Of a stretch of DNA of 64,000 nucleotides, positions 33,837 through 42,558 are shown one piece after another. Position 1 is the first letter of the stretch. Each line of letters begins with the position of its first letter. Origin of the DNA: CAYUYV01 sp964522525 (GTDB taxonomy: Bacteria; Pseudomonadota; Alphaproteobacteria; JAJFIK01). Both the position numbers and the translations under genes were made by a program. The DNA lies in NCBI GenBank assembly GCA_964522525.1, contig CAZFWG010000003.1, forward strand, positions 36,160 to 100,159, given 5' to 3'. The notes beneath the pieces were generated by a model that was given only the letters and a program-made list of their open reading frames with translations, was not told where the DNA came from and ran no database searches.

Positions 33837-35381
33837 ATGAGCCGGACTGGAATGATCGCGATGGCGGGCGTCGTCGCGCTTGCGGGCGCTGGCCTCGTTG
33901 GCGGGCCGTTTGTCATCGGCACGATGGCCGAGCAAAAAGTGGCCGACATGGCCAAGGCCTCGGATTCCTATATGGAAAGCATGGGCTTTCCCGGCGGCAT
34001 AATCGAAGTCACCGGCTACCAGAAGGGCTGGTTCTCATCCTCGGCAAACTGGAAAACCGCCCTCACCCTTGCGACACCTGAAGGCGAAAAGAGCTTCACC
34101 ATCGAACAGCCCATGACCATTCGTCATGGCCCGGTGTTCTTTGGCCGCGACGGCATGGGCCTCGGCCTCGCGAAAATTGAAATGGAAGCGGAACTGGTGA
34201 ACCAGATGGGCGACCTGTTCGCTCAGATGGGAGAACAACCGGCCGACGTGTCGATGGAGGGAGAATATGTCCTCCAGCAGGGCGTGACCGTGGGCTTTGA
34301 CGGCAACGCCGCCCTGTCCTGTGCGGGCGAACCGGGGACGCTTCAGGTCCTGGGCACCGACGGGCAACGTTTCGACGTGACGATTGGCAATTCGTCTTGC
34401 TCCGGAACAATGAACCTCGGCGACCTTGCCACCGAAAGTCGCGTCACCATCGACAACGTCACGGTCACGTCCTCAACGGGTGAGACGCCGGTTTCCATGG
34501 ACGGATTGCTCTTTGATGGTGACGTTTTCAGGTTTGAAGACGAGATCCCCGTGATCTCCTATCAGTTCAAGATCGATCGCATTACCGGCGACAAGATGAA
34601 CGTCGCGGATGTTGCATTGCTGTCGGACATGGCGGTCGACGCGGACCGCAAGATGCGGATCACCAGCAACCTGGATCTGGCCATGGTTGAATTTGATCTG
34701 CCCGATGAGCAGCGCGTGACCGCCGGCCCCATCACCTTTCATTCCGCAGCCAGCGATGTTTCCGTGGATACGTATCGGGAATATCTGGGCCTTGTCCAAA
34801 AGATCCTCGCTCAAGGCGACTATGACGAAAATGGTGAGCTCACGGAGGAAGCGGCGGCGGCCCTGTTGACCAACATGATGGCCGTCGGCGAAGCGATCCT
34901 CAAAGACGGGCTCGGCATCGAAATCTCGAACCTCTCGATGGCCATGCCCGGTCACGGCCAGGCGGACGGGACCATGACCATCAGCCTGCCCGCGGGCACG
35001 CGTTTCGATCCGGAACAGCCGAACGCACTTCTCAATCAGTTCACTGGCAACGCGAAGATCGGGGTGGACCGGGACCTGGCGATCCATGTGACCGCCCTGT
35101 CCATGAAAGGCCAACCCATGGTCCAAGGCGCGACCGCCGAAGAACTGCGCGAATTCGCCACCGCGACGGTCGATCAGACAGTGGCGCAATTGCCCTATCT
35201 GGAACTGGACGGCGGGCGGATCGTCGCCACGGCGGCCCTGCAGGACGGCGCGCTCACCATCAACGAGCTCCCGCCCCTGCGCATCGATGACCTGATCGCC
35301 GCTGCCAATGCGGCGAACGGGGCGGCTCCGGAGCCGGAAACGCCCGGCGTCGAAGAAACGGTCCCGGAAGACCAGCCATAA
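33837..35381 (+). CDS. DUF945 (YdgA-like) family protein
   Basis: A 514-residue protein with an N-terminal hydrophobic segment (residues 6-28) that acts as a signal or anchor, followed by a long repetitive beta-strand-rich domain. VTGYQKGWFSSSANWKTALTL is the hallmark of DUF945/YdgA: Tyr, Gly-Trp-Phe-Ser-Ser. The C-terminal 20 residues are acidic and Pro-rich. Function is unknown; E. coli YdgA is an inner-membrane-associated protein. It is convergent with the membrane protein gene 7 bases downstream. Confidence 0.7.
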   Translation: MSRTGMIAMAGVVALAGAGLVGGPFVIGTMAEQKVADMAKASDSYMESMGFPGGIIEVTGYQKGWFSSSANWKTALTLATPEGEKSFTIEQPMTIRHGPVFFGRDGMGLGLAKIEMEAELVNQMGDLFAQMGEQPADVSMEGEYVLQQGVTVGFDGNAALSCAGEPGTLQVLGTDGQRFDVTIGNSSCSGTMNLGDLATESRVTIDNVTVTSSTGETPVSMDGLLFDGDVFRFEDEIPVISYQFKIDRITGDKMNVADVALLSDMAVDADRKMRITSNLDLAMVEFDLPDEQRVTAGPITFHSAASDVSVDTYREYLGLVQKILAQGDYDENGELTEEAAAALLTNMMAVGEAILKDGLGIEISNLSMAMPGHGQADGTMTISLPAGTRFDPEQPNALLNQFTGNAKIGVDRDLAIHVTALSMKGQPMVQGATAEELREFATATVDQTVAQLPYLELDGGRIVATAALQDGALTINELPPLRIDDLIAAANAANGAAPEPETPGVEETVPEDQP

Positions 35382-35388
35382 CGCCCCT

Positions 35389-35907
35389 TCAGGTCAGCAG
35401 GCCCAGCCCCGCGATGTGGTCCAGATAGATCGCCGCGTCGCGGATATCGAACACGAACGAAAACAGGATCACGAGGGTGATCCACCCGGACCATAGGGCG
35501 TAGGCGGAACGTTCCTTCAGGAAGGGCCGGCGCGTCAGAAGCATGTAAAGCGCGGGCGACCAGAAGATCAGGTGGAGCAGCGCCACGAGGCCCGACAGGA
35601 TCACGATATCCGTCTGACTGCCGAGAATGCGTCCCACGGCGATCGAGGTGATGATACCGCCCACGGCCCAGCGCGCCTCGACCCGCCACCAGACGAAGAT
35701 GAGCCCCAGCGCAAAACTGGCGAGCATGATCAGGATCCAGATCTGCACCCATCGGGGCGTATTGGCCTGACCCTCGGCATCCCACACCTGAAGGGCGCCG
35801 TGACCTGGCTCGTAAGTCTGCGCCCCGGCGCCGCCGGCGAAGAACACGCCGATCACGCCGGCAACAACGACCAGAGCGGCGAGACGGCCCCTATTTCCGA
35901 CAGTCAT
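35389..35907 (-). CDS. Multi-spanning membrane protein of unknown function
   Basis: A 172-residue protein with a signal-like first helix (residues 9-29, followed by Gln), then about four further helices: WVQIWILIMLASFALGLIFVW, IVILSGLVALLHLIFW and WSGWITLVILFSFVF. Aromatic-rich loops between them carry Arg/Asp. No family was recognised. It is last before the cobT gene on the same strand but separated by 90 bases. Confidence 0.6.
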   Translation of the reverse strand: MTVGNRGRLAALVVVAGVIGVFFAGGAGAQTYEPGHGALQVWDAEGQANTPRWVQIWILIMLASFALGLIFVWWRVEARWAVGGIITSIAVGRILGSQTDIVILSGLVALLHLIFWSPALYMLLTRRPFLKERSAYALWSGWITLVILFSFVFDIRDAAIYLDHIAGLGLLT

Positions 35908-35998
35908 TTCATCCCTCCCAAGGCTGTTTGGGTCAGCCTATCGCCCGATCCACGGGAAGAGAATGCCCGTCCTGCCGCCAGGGGATGTATCGCAGCCC

Positions 35999-37018
35999 TC
36001 AAGCGTCCGCCGGGCCGGACACTTTGGCCTCGTCAAAAGTCGCCATGCCCCTATGGACGCTGACCGCGGCCTGGACCACATGGAGCGCGAGCGCGGCACC
36101 CGAGGCCTCGCCAAGGCGCATGTCAAAATCCAGAAGCGGCCTTTTGCCAATCTTGTCGAGCAATCGGCGGTGGCCGGGCTCCGCCGACACATGGGCCGCC
36201 AGGCAATGATCCAAGGCGCCCGCATCGATCCGGTACAGAACGGCGGCGGCGGCGGTCACCGCATAGCCGTCGAGCAGGACCGGCACCCGCGCCATGCGCG
36301 CGGCGATGATGGCCCCGGCAATGGCGGCGAATTCCCGCCCTCCGACCCGGCGCAAAACCTCCAATGGATCATTGAGGGCCTGCCCGTGAAAGGCGATGGC
36401 ATCGCGGACCACGGCGGTCTTGCGCGCAAGACCCTCTTCGCTCACGCCGGTCCCGCGTCCGACCCAGTCCTCGGGCGCGCCCCCAAACAGGGCACAGGCA
36501 AGCGCGGCCGCGATGGTCGTGTTGCCGATCCCCATATCGCCCAGACATAGAACATCCGGTGTCTGAGCAACCGCCTCCATGCCGAAGGCCATGGTGGCCG
36601 CGCAATCCCGCTCCGACAGGGCGGCCGCACCCGTAATGTCCGGGGTCGGCACATCGAGGGCCAGATCGAACACCTTGAGCCCCGCGCCACAGCTCAAGGC
36701 GAGCTGATTGACCGCCCCGCCCCCGGCCGCGAAGGTCTCGACCATCTGACGCGTGACACTCGAGGGATAGGCCGACACCCCCTTTTCCGCCACGCCGTGA
36801 TTCGCGGCATAGATGGCGATCTGAAGTTTGGCCGCATGGGGCGGCGCCTTGCCCTGCCAGGCGGCAAGCCATTCGACGATTTCTTCCAGCCGGCCGAGGG
36901 AACCCTCGGGTTTAACGAGCGTGCGTTCGCGATTGCGAACCTTGAACAGAACCTCTTCATGGGCCGGAGGCAGCGCTTTGAACAGATTGCGGATATCGTC
37001 GAAAGGCGAAGACGCCAC
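35999..37018 (-). CDS. cobT: Nicotinate-nucleotide-dimethylbenzimidazole phosphoribosyltransferase
   Basis: Activates 5,6-dimethylbenzimidazole as the alpha-ribazole 5'-phosphate for the lower ligand of cobalamin. The 339-residue protein carries PEGSLGRLEEI near the N-terminus, YAANHGVAEKGVSAYP, the Gly-rich MVETFAAGGGAVNQLA, the nicotinate-nucleotide site GDMGIGNTTIAAAL, and a C-terminal LDFDMRLGEASGAALALHVVQAA with the catalytic Glu. Translation starts at GTG 37018 with GGGAGA upstream. It is divergent from cobS with only 26 bases between the start codons. Confidence 0.95.
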   Translation of the reverse strand: MASSPFDDIRNLFKALPPAHEEVLFKVRNRERTLVKPEGSLGRLEEIVEWLAAWQGKAPPHAAKLQIAIYAANHGVAEKGVSAYPSSVTRQMVETFAAGGGAVNQLALSCGAGLKVFDLALDVPTPDITGAAALSERDCAATMAFGMEAVAQTPDVLCLGDMGIGNTTIAAALACALFGGAPEDWVGRGTGVSEEGLARKTAVVRDAIAFHGQALNDPLEVLRRVGGREFAAIAGAIIAARMARVPVLLDGYAVTAAAAVLYRIDAGALDHCLAAHVSAEPGHRRLLDKIGKRPLLDFDMRLGEASGAALALHVVQAAVSVHRGMATFDEAKVSGPADA

Positions 37019-37044
37019 GGTAGTCTCCCGATGTCAGGTGCACC

Positions 37045-37881
37045 ATGTCAGTGAGTGACGACGACCCTAACCGTCAGGACGCCCAAGGCCAATCGGTGGG
37101 AATGTCCTATCGCATGGTTGATATCGGCCGTGATCTGTTGCTCGCGCTCGTCTTCCTGACCCGCCTGCCCGCGCCCCGTTTCACACCGGGTCCGCTCCGC
37201 CGGGCAGTCTGGGCGTTTCCGCTCATCGGTGTCCTTGTCGGCGCGATATCGGGCCTGGCCTATGGGCTTGGCGCGGCAATTGGCCTGGGGCCCTTGCCGG
37301 CCGCAACCCTCGGTGTGGCGGCCGGTCTCTGGGTCACGGGCGCTCTCCATGAGGACGGCCTTGCGGATACGGCCGACGGGCTCGGCGGGGGCCGGGATCG
37401 TGAGGCCAAGCTCATGATCATGCGGGACAGCCGGATCGGCGTTTACGGCATGGCGGCGCTTGTGTTGGCTCTTGTGTTGAAGATCGCATTGATCGCGCAG
37501 CTTGCCGCGCCCGGCCAAGTTTTCGTGGCCCTGATCGGCGCCAGCGCCCTGTCCCGGGCGAAACTTGTTGTTCTGATGTATGTCCTGAAGCCTGCGCGGG
37601 CAGACGGCCGGGCGGCGGAGGCCGGTCGTCCCTCCGGCCTTGTGACGTTCATTGCCTTCGCCATCGGCGGCACCATCCAGGTCATCGGCGCCGGTTTCGA
37701 CATCACGGCCCAGAGTCTCGTCCTCGGCAGCGGTCTTGTCGTTTTGGCCATGGTGGGCCTCGTGGCCCGGCGTCAGATCGGCGGTCAGACGGGGGACATT
37801 CTGGGCGCGGCTCAAGTCACGACAGAGCTGGCCTTGCTGGCCGCGTTCGTCAGCCTCACGGCGCCTTACATCGCGCCTTGA
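37045..37881 (+). CDS. cobS: Adenosylcobinamide-GDP ribazoletransferase (cobalamin synthase)
   Basis: Joins adenosylcobinamide-GDP with alpha-ribazole to form adenosylcobalamin, in the inner membrane. The 278-residue multi-spanning protein has FLTRLPAP at the first helix, and the family signature HEDGLADTADGLGGGRD followed by MRDSRIGVYG, both needed for metal and substrate binding, and a C-terminal GGQTGDILGAAQ. Its last 16 bases overlap the 3' end of the convergent histidine kinase gene. No other cob gene lies nearby, so a salvage or late-step module is likely. Confidence 0.95.
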   Translation: MSVSDDDPNRQDAQGQSVGMSYRMVDIGRDLLLALVFLTRLPAPRFTPGPLRRAVWAFPLIGVLVGAISGLAYGLGAAIGLGPLPAATLGVAAGLWVTGALHEDGLADTADGLGGGRDREAKLMIMRDSRIGVYGMAALVLALVLKIALIAQLAAPGQVFVALIGASALSRAKLVVLMYVLKPARADGRAAEAGRPSGLVTFIAFAIGGTIQVIGAGFDITAQSLVLGSGLVVLAMVGLVARRQIGGQTGDILGAAQVTTELALLAAFVSLTAPYIAP

Positions 37882-39230
37882 AGCGGTCCGGAGACGCGAA
37901 TGCGCGCGCCGCCATCGGGCGGATTGTCAAACGCGATGTCGAAGCCAAGCCGCGCGCAAAGCTGGCGCACGATGGGCAGGCCGAGGCCGTTTGAGCCTGC
38001 GCGACCCGCCAGAAAATCCGAATCAGGATCGTCCCCCAGACTGCGCAGGACAGAGGGCGGGAAGCCGGGCCCGTCATCCTGGATGGTCAGATCGAAACGG
38101 GTGGGCGAACATCCCAGGAGCAGCGCCACATTGCCCCCCAACCGCCCATGGCGAATGGCATTGTGGACAAGATTGGTCAGGATGCGTTCCACCAGGATCG
38201 GGTCGCCCTCGATGGTCACCGGATCATCGGGCCAGCCCGCTTCGACGCCGATGCCCCGATGGGCACCCAGTACCTTGAAGCGGGTTGCTGTGCGTTCCAC
38301 CATGGCCCGAAGATCGACGGGCATGGAGGCCGTTTCCATCAGCCCACCCCGGATGCGCGCCGCCGTCTCCATGTTCTCCATCAGGGCGGCAACATACTGG
38401 ATTTCGCCCAAGGTCCGCGCGAAGGCGTCGTCCCGGTCCGGTCCGGGCGCGGCCGAGGCGGCCCGCTGGAGGTTGAGTTGCATGGTCGCGAGCGGCGTTT
38501 TCAGGTCATGGGCAACGGCCCCCATCAGGCCTTCAAGTTCGCTTGCCCGCTGTTCCAGCAAATGCGCGTCCGCCTTGATGCGCTGATCGGCCCGCACAAG
38601 GGATCGGGCGATGACGGATAAATCTTCCCAGTCATCAAAACGGGTAAGGGCAAAATCCGCCTTTCCCACATCGCCGGCGGCCTGACTGGCCGCCGCCACC
38701 CGCCTCAATAGGGGCCGGGCGGCAAACAGATAGGCCCCCAAACTCGCCCCCACGACCGCCATCCCCATCAGGACAAGGATGGCCCCGCGAAAATCGCCGC
38801 GAAACAGGGGCACCGCCGTCATGGTGACCTGCACGAGGCCGCAGGGGCTCTCCTTGGATCGGCGGAGGAGGGCCTGGGTTCCCTTGCCCAGGGGCCAGCC
38901 CAACATGACGGCCTGCCGGCGACCGCTTTCCGTGATCCGGCGGACCAGTTTGGGATTGAGTTCCGCGCCCCGGGTCCGCGGCTCGAGCGTGTTCGCGTCG
39001 AAAAGGGCCGCCTGCAGGGGCCCGACACGGATCGGACGGCGCGGCGGGCGTCCGGCCTCGCAGGCCCGCAGCGCCCGGCGGACGGCCGGTGTCTCGATCC
39101 GCTGCGCATTGCTGACCACATAACGGGCCATGATCAGGGAGGTTGCCGCGCCGGCGAGCAGCACACCGCACAGGGCGAAAAGAGCCGTAGTCAGAATAAT
39201 GCGCGTGACGAGCCACGGACGCCGTTTCAT
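37866..39230 (-). CDS. Sensor histidine kinase
   Basis: A 454-residue inner-membrane kinase. TM1 (about 8-31), a periplasmic sensor of roughly 110 residues, and TM2 (about 148-170) lead to a HAMP-like linker. HisKA follows with phosphoacceptor His in GAVAHDLKTPLATMQL, then an HATPase with N box (LVHNAIRHGRL), G1 (DDGPGFP) and G2 (GLGLPIVRQLC). The ATG at 39230 overlaps the regulator's TGA, so the pair is coupled. The sensed signal is unknown. Confidence 0.92.
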   Translation of the reverse strand: MKRRPWLVTRIILTTALFALCGVLLAGAATSLIMARYVVSNAQRIETPAVRRALRACEAGRPPRRPIRVGPLQAALFDANTLEPRTRGAELNPKLVRRITESGRRQAVMLGWPLGKGTQALLRRSKESPCGLVQVTMTAVPLFRGDFRGAILVLMGMAVVGASLGAYLFAARPLLRRVAAASQAAGDVGKADFALTRFDDWEDLSVIARSLVRADQRIKADAHLLEQRASELEGLMGAVAHDLKTPLATMQLNLQRAASAAPGPDRDDAFARTLGEIQYVAALMENMETAARIRGGLMETASMPVDLRAMVERTATRFKVLGAHRGIGVEAGWPDDPVTIEGDPILVERILTNLVHNAIRHGRLGGNVALLLGCSPTRFDLTIQDDGPGFPPSVLRSLGDDPDSDFLAGRAGSNGLGLPIVRQLCARLGFDIAFDNPPDGGARIRVSGPLQGAM

Positions 39231-39916
39231 CACTCGGTTGCTCCCGGCTCGAAGCGCCAGCCGATGCCCCAGACGGTCTGGATGGCGCTGCCGGCCGGAC
39301 CGAGTTTGGAGCGGATCCTGGAGACGTGGCTGTCCACGGTGCGGTCGAAACGCTCCCCCGATTCCGGCATGGCGTGATCGGCCAACATGGCGCGGGTCAC
39401 GGCCCGGCCCGGACGCAAGGCCATATAGGTAAGGATATCAAACTCCGTGGGCGTGAGAGCGATTTCCTTGTCCCCACACTGGAGCAGCCTTGCATCGAGA
39501 TCAATGCGGCAGTCCCCGAACCTGATTTCCGTGCGGTGGGACTGGTGCGCTTCGGCACGCAGCCTTGTCCGGATGCGGGCGACAAGCTCTTCGATGAAGA
39601 AGGGTTTGGACAGATAATCCACCGCCCCTTCCGTGAAAGACCGCAGGCGCGTGGAGAGGTCCGCATTGGCCGTCAGGATAATGACGGGGACGGACCATTC
39701 ACGAACCAGCTGGGGCAGCACCGACCAGCCGTCCCGCTCGGGCATGTTGATGTCGAGGAGCACCAGGTCGAACTGGTTCTGCTCAAGGGCCTCCTCGGCC
39801 GCCGTGGCGCCGTCGGCCGCCGTCACCTCATAGCCGTACCGGGCCAGACCACGGACCACTTCCTCACTCAAGCCCGCCTCGTCATCGACCAGCAGGATCC
39901 GGGCGCGTTCGCTCAT
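39230..39916 (-). CDS. OmpR-family response regulator
   Basis: A 228-residue regulator. The receiver domain starts RILLVDDEAG, phospho-acceptor Asp lies in LVLLDINMPERDG, the conserved Thr and Lys are in ILTANA and YLSKPF. A winged-helix trans_reg_C domain occupies the C-terminal 95 residues (LTPTEFDILTYMALRPG, VDSHVSRIRSKLG). Thirteen N-terminal residues of a longer frame are excluded, since the receiver fold begins right at the ATG 39916. It is first in an operon with the kinase. Confidence 0.95.
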   Translation of the reverse strand: MSERARILLVDDEAGLSEEVVRGLARYGYEVTAADGATAAEEALEQNQFDLVLLDINMPERDGWSVLPQLVREWSVPVIILTANADLSTRLRSFTEGAVDYLSKPFFIEELVARIRTRLRAEAHQSHRTEIRFGDCRIDLDARLLQCGDKEIALTPTEFDILTYMALRPGRAVTRAMLADHAMPESGERFDRTVDSHVSRIRSKLGPAGSAIQTVWGIGWRFEPGATE

Positions 39917-40033
39917 GCCCCATCCTTCCCAGCAATCCATCTCGCCCGCAGGCATAGAGCGTTTTCAGCACAAGATCCAATGGGTCGGGACCAGGCGCAA
40001 CCTTCCATGAAAGCCGCGCCTGGACACCTCGCG

Positions 40034-40600
40034 TCAGTTCCGGCGACGTCCCCGGGCCGCGCCGCGTCCGCCGGCCTTGCCGCGTCCCTTGACCGCGCCC
40101 CGGCCGACGGCAACGCCCCGACCACTGACGGTCCCGGTGCCGGTCTTGGTGCGCACGCGTCCGTTGGAATCCCGATAAATCGCCGTGCCCGTGCCGGTCG
40201 CCGTGCCGCGACCCCGGGCAATCCCGTTACCGGCCGCCGCGCCGCGGCCTTTGACCCGACCGGTACCGACCCGGGCTTCCTGGACCGTGCCTTGACCGGC
40301 GACGGTGCCGGTTCCGGCAACCGCGCCCTCACCGACCGCAATGCCCCGGCCATTGACCGTGCCGGTGCCCGTCTTGGTGCGCAACTGGCCATTGGCATCC
40401 CGGTAAAGAACGGTGCCGGTCCCCGTGGCCGTGCCGGATCCCTTGGCACCGCCGGTGCCCTCGGCGACGCCCGTTCCGGATCTGGGCCCCGTGGTGGACC
40501 CGGCTTCTTCTTCCGCATGGGCCGCGCCGACCGTCATCAAACCCATAACCAGGCTGCCGCAAAGGAGGGCAGCCGATATCCCAGATGTCCGCTTCATCAT
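40034..40600 (-). CDS. Secreted Gly/Thr/Val-rich internal-repeat protein
   Basis: A 188-residue exported protein with a signal peptide (residues about 1-29, ending GAAHA). The mature part is built from GTGTV-like dipeptide alternation. A unit of roughly 78 residues with the signature TGTGT, YRDxNG, RTKTGTGT, GRGxAVGxG occurs twice (starting at about residues 55 and 133). The first copy is mixed, whereas the second copy and the C-terminal tail are strongly basic and Gly-rich (KGRGK, ARGRRR). Alternating small and beta-branched residues suggest a beta-structural, perhaps fibre- or glycine-loop-like surface protein, but no family was recognised. The ATG at 40600 has GGAG upstream. Confidence 0.75.
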   Translation of the reverse strand: MMKRTSGISAALLCGSLVMGLMTVGAAHAEEEAGSTTGPRSGTGVAEGTGGAKGSGTATGTGTVLYRDANGQLRTKTGTGTVNGRGIAVGEGAVAGTGTVAGQGTVQEARVGTGRVKGRGAAAGNGIARGRGTATGTGTAIYRDSNGRVRTKTGTGTVSGRGVAVGRGAVKGRGKAGGRGAARGRRRN

Positions 40601-40779
40601 CTTTTCTACTCCAGGGTTTCGGTACATCGACGGTCATGTTCCGAAGGCGAACATGATCGCGACACCGTCACGCTGGCAGGGGAATTTTGAGAAGCTTTGG
40701 AGGCGTGGATGAAGAAAACGAAAAACGGCGGATCCGTAGGGGACCCGCCGTTCCTTCAGCAACGGAAAACGTCGCAGGC

Positions 40780-41181
40780 TCAACTGGTTGGCGTGGCCGC
40801 GCCGCCGCCCCGGCGACGTCCCCTCAGGAGCAATTGCAAGACCACTTCCTTGGCCGACATGCCCATCACGATGACCTGGACCAGCAGGGCCCCCAACATG
40901 CCGAGGTCACCGCACAAGGCGTCCTGGATGGCCTGGTGGGCCGCGGCGGTTTCGGGAATGACCGCGATGGCGATGCCGATCACGCTGACGCCGAAGAGCT
41001 GAAAGCCCGTGATTCGATCTTCCTTGGGCAGGAAGCTCTCCGCCAGAATGATGGTCATGAGATAGATCACATAGATCGCCAGGAACGACCCGAAAATCAG
41101 CGTGGGCTTGGCCCAGGGATTGTATTCCAATGCCTCGACCAGCCAGCAGACCTCTTCAGTGGCGAGCGCGGGTATTGTCAT
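40780..41181 (-). CDS. Small membrane protein of unknown function
   Basis: A 133-residue protein with three predicted helices: LIFGSFLAIYVIYLMTIILA, FQLFGVSVIGIAIAVIP and MLGALLVQVIVMGMSAKE. The C-terminal tail is basic (RGRRRGGG). GGAGGA lies before the ATG at 41181, which is why the longer frame to 41259 is rejected. It follows the next gene (41202-41633) closely and may share a transcript with it. No family was recognised. Confidence 0.6.
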   Translation of the reverse strand: MTIPALATEEVCWLVEALEYNPWAKPTLIFGSFLAIYVIYLMTIILAESFLPKEDRITGFQLFGVSVIGIAIAVIPETAAAHQAIQDALCGDLGMLGALLVQVIVMGMSAKEVVLQLLLRGRRRGGGAATPTS

Positions 41182-41201
41182 GACTTGGTCCTCCGTTCCG
41201 G

Positions 41202-41633
41202 TTACCGCGCCTTGCGGAACAATGAGCTGGCACGCGGATCGGAACCCCAAAGGGCCCAACAGCCGCCCCCTTTCTGGCAGGCCTCATGGTTCTGCCAGGA
41301 GATCCGCCCTCCACTGCTGATGGGGACGAGTTTCAACCAGATCTGGGCGCCACCAGGGATGCGCACTTGGGTGATATCGACGATGCGGAAGCGTTGCCCG
41401 GGCTGGGCGACACTTACGACGCTGCCCGGCCATTTGAAGATGCCGCGCGGCGGAGCGTTTCTCAGGTCCACGCTTTTGGAAGCGGTGATCACGACATCGC
41501 GGGCCAGGGTGGTCGGCGCCTGCTGGGCGTCGCTGCGATCGGCGGAGAAAAACGCCGTCGCGAACATGGCCAGAAGGACCGTACAGCTCAGCCAGAACCT
41601 TGCCGGGCGGCCAGTGAAAAAAGAACGCGCCAT
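41202..41633 (-). CDS. Small exported protein, SH3-like pattern
   Basis: A 143-residue protein with one N-terminal hydrophobic helix (about 12-30) and AQQ cleavage-like end. The mature segment has alternating strands: VVITASKSVDLRNAPP, GSVVSVAQPGQRFRIVDIT and AQIWLKLVPI, reminiscent of bacterial SH3 domains, then two Cys in EACQKGGGCWALW. The function is unknown. AGGAAAGGAA precedes the ATG at 41633. Confidence 0.6.
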   Translation of the reverse strand: MARSFFTGRPARFWLSCTVLLAMFATAFFSADRSDAQQAPTTLARDVVITASKSVDLRNAPPRGIFKWPGSVVSVAQPGQRFRIVDITQVRIPGGAQIWLKLVPISSGGRISWQNHEACQKGGGCWALWGSDPRASSLFRKAR

Positions 41634-41836
41634 GGTGGTTCCTTTCCTCTGCGCATTGGAACGGACGCCGAAACTACACCACAGACGGGAGATGGCCACA
41701 ATGCGATGTAGACCTTCGCGCACCGCCTTCAGCCCAATGCGTCCCCTTTCGTGTTCCCGGGCCGAGCTGTTGTGTAAGGTCTCAGTCCAGGGCCACCGCG
41801 CGCCCTCATAGCCCAAGCCAGGGAGCCCAAGACCCT

Positions 41837-42466
41837 ATGGAGTCCTTTGATACGACCCTCCGCCGGACGCTGAGGGATCATTTGTCCAGTCTCGAGGTCC
41901 ACCACCATGACGGGGACAGGGGTCTGAAACACGCCGCCGTCGCGGTTTGCGTCGTGCGCGCGGGGGAGCGTGAAACGGAGGCCGCCCTCCTCATCACCCG
42001 GCGCTCGTCCCGCCTGAACGCCCATCCCGGCCAATGGGCCTTTCCGGGCGGGCGCCTCGACCCCGGTGAAACACCGCTTGAGGCCGCCCACCGCGAATTG
42101 ATGGAGGAACTCGCCCTCACCCTGCCGGATGATGCGCTGCTGGGCCGTCTCGATGACTACGAGACCCGGTCGGGCTATGTGATCAGCCCGTTCGTCTTCT
42201 GGGCCGAAGACATCAGCACCATCGTCCCCAATCCGGATGAAGTGGCCTGGGTCGAACATGTCTCCCTCGGCGCCTTCAAACGGCCGGATCTGGTGGATCC
42301 GATTCCGGGCCCGGACCCGGCGCGGCCCATCCTGCGCCTCAATCTGGGGCCCCATCAAATCAATGCTCCCACGGCGGCGATCCTGTATCAGTTCTGGGAA
42401 GTCGCGGTCTGTGGACGCGTCACCCGCGTCGCCCATTACGACCAGCCGGAATGGGCCTGGCGGTGA
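41837..42466 (+). CDS. NUDIX hydrolase, CoA-pyrophosphatase-like
   Basis: A 209-residue NUDIX protein. The Nudix box runs GRLDPGETPLEAAHRELMEE, matching Gx5Ex7REUxEE; the following Gly of the consensus is Ala. The UPF0035-type residues SSRLNAHPGQWAFPGG upstream of the box point to coenzyme A diphosphatase (NudL/YeaB type) rather than ADP-ribose pyrophosphatase. Starts at ATG 41837. It is the first of two plus-strand genes followed by an exported metallo-beta-lactamase-fold protein. Confidence 0.85.
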   Translation: MESFDTTLRRTLRDHLSSLEVHHHDGDRGLKHAAVAVCVVRAGERETEAALLITRRSSRLNAHPGQWAFPGGRLDPGETPLEAAHRELMEELALTLPDDALLGRLDDYETRSGYVISPFVFWAEDISTIVPNPDEVAWVEHVSLGAFKRPDLVDPIPGPDPARPILRLNLGPHQINAPTAAILYQFWEVAVCGRVTRVAHYDQPEWAWR

Positions 42467-42558
42467 GGCTACCCCACCCGGTTGGCACCTCGACCCGGAT
42501 CAGCTAGACCCACGGTGATCTGACACGTCGTCCAACCTCAATCGTCAGGAGATCTCGG

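Noticed and set aside
35908..35998. Possible cobalamin riboswitch near cobT
   Set aside because: The region has no recognisable B12-box pairing and lies downstream of cobT rather than upstream of cobT or cobS, which share only 26 bases.
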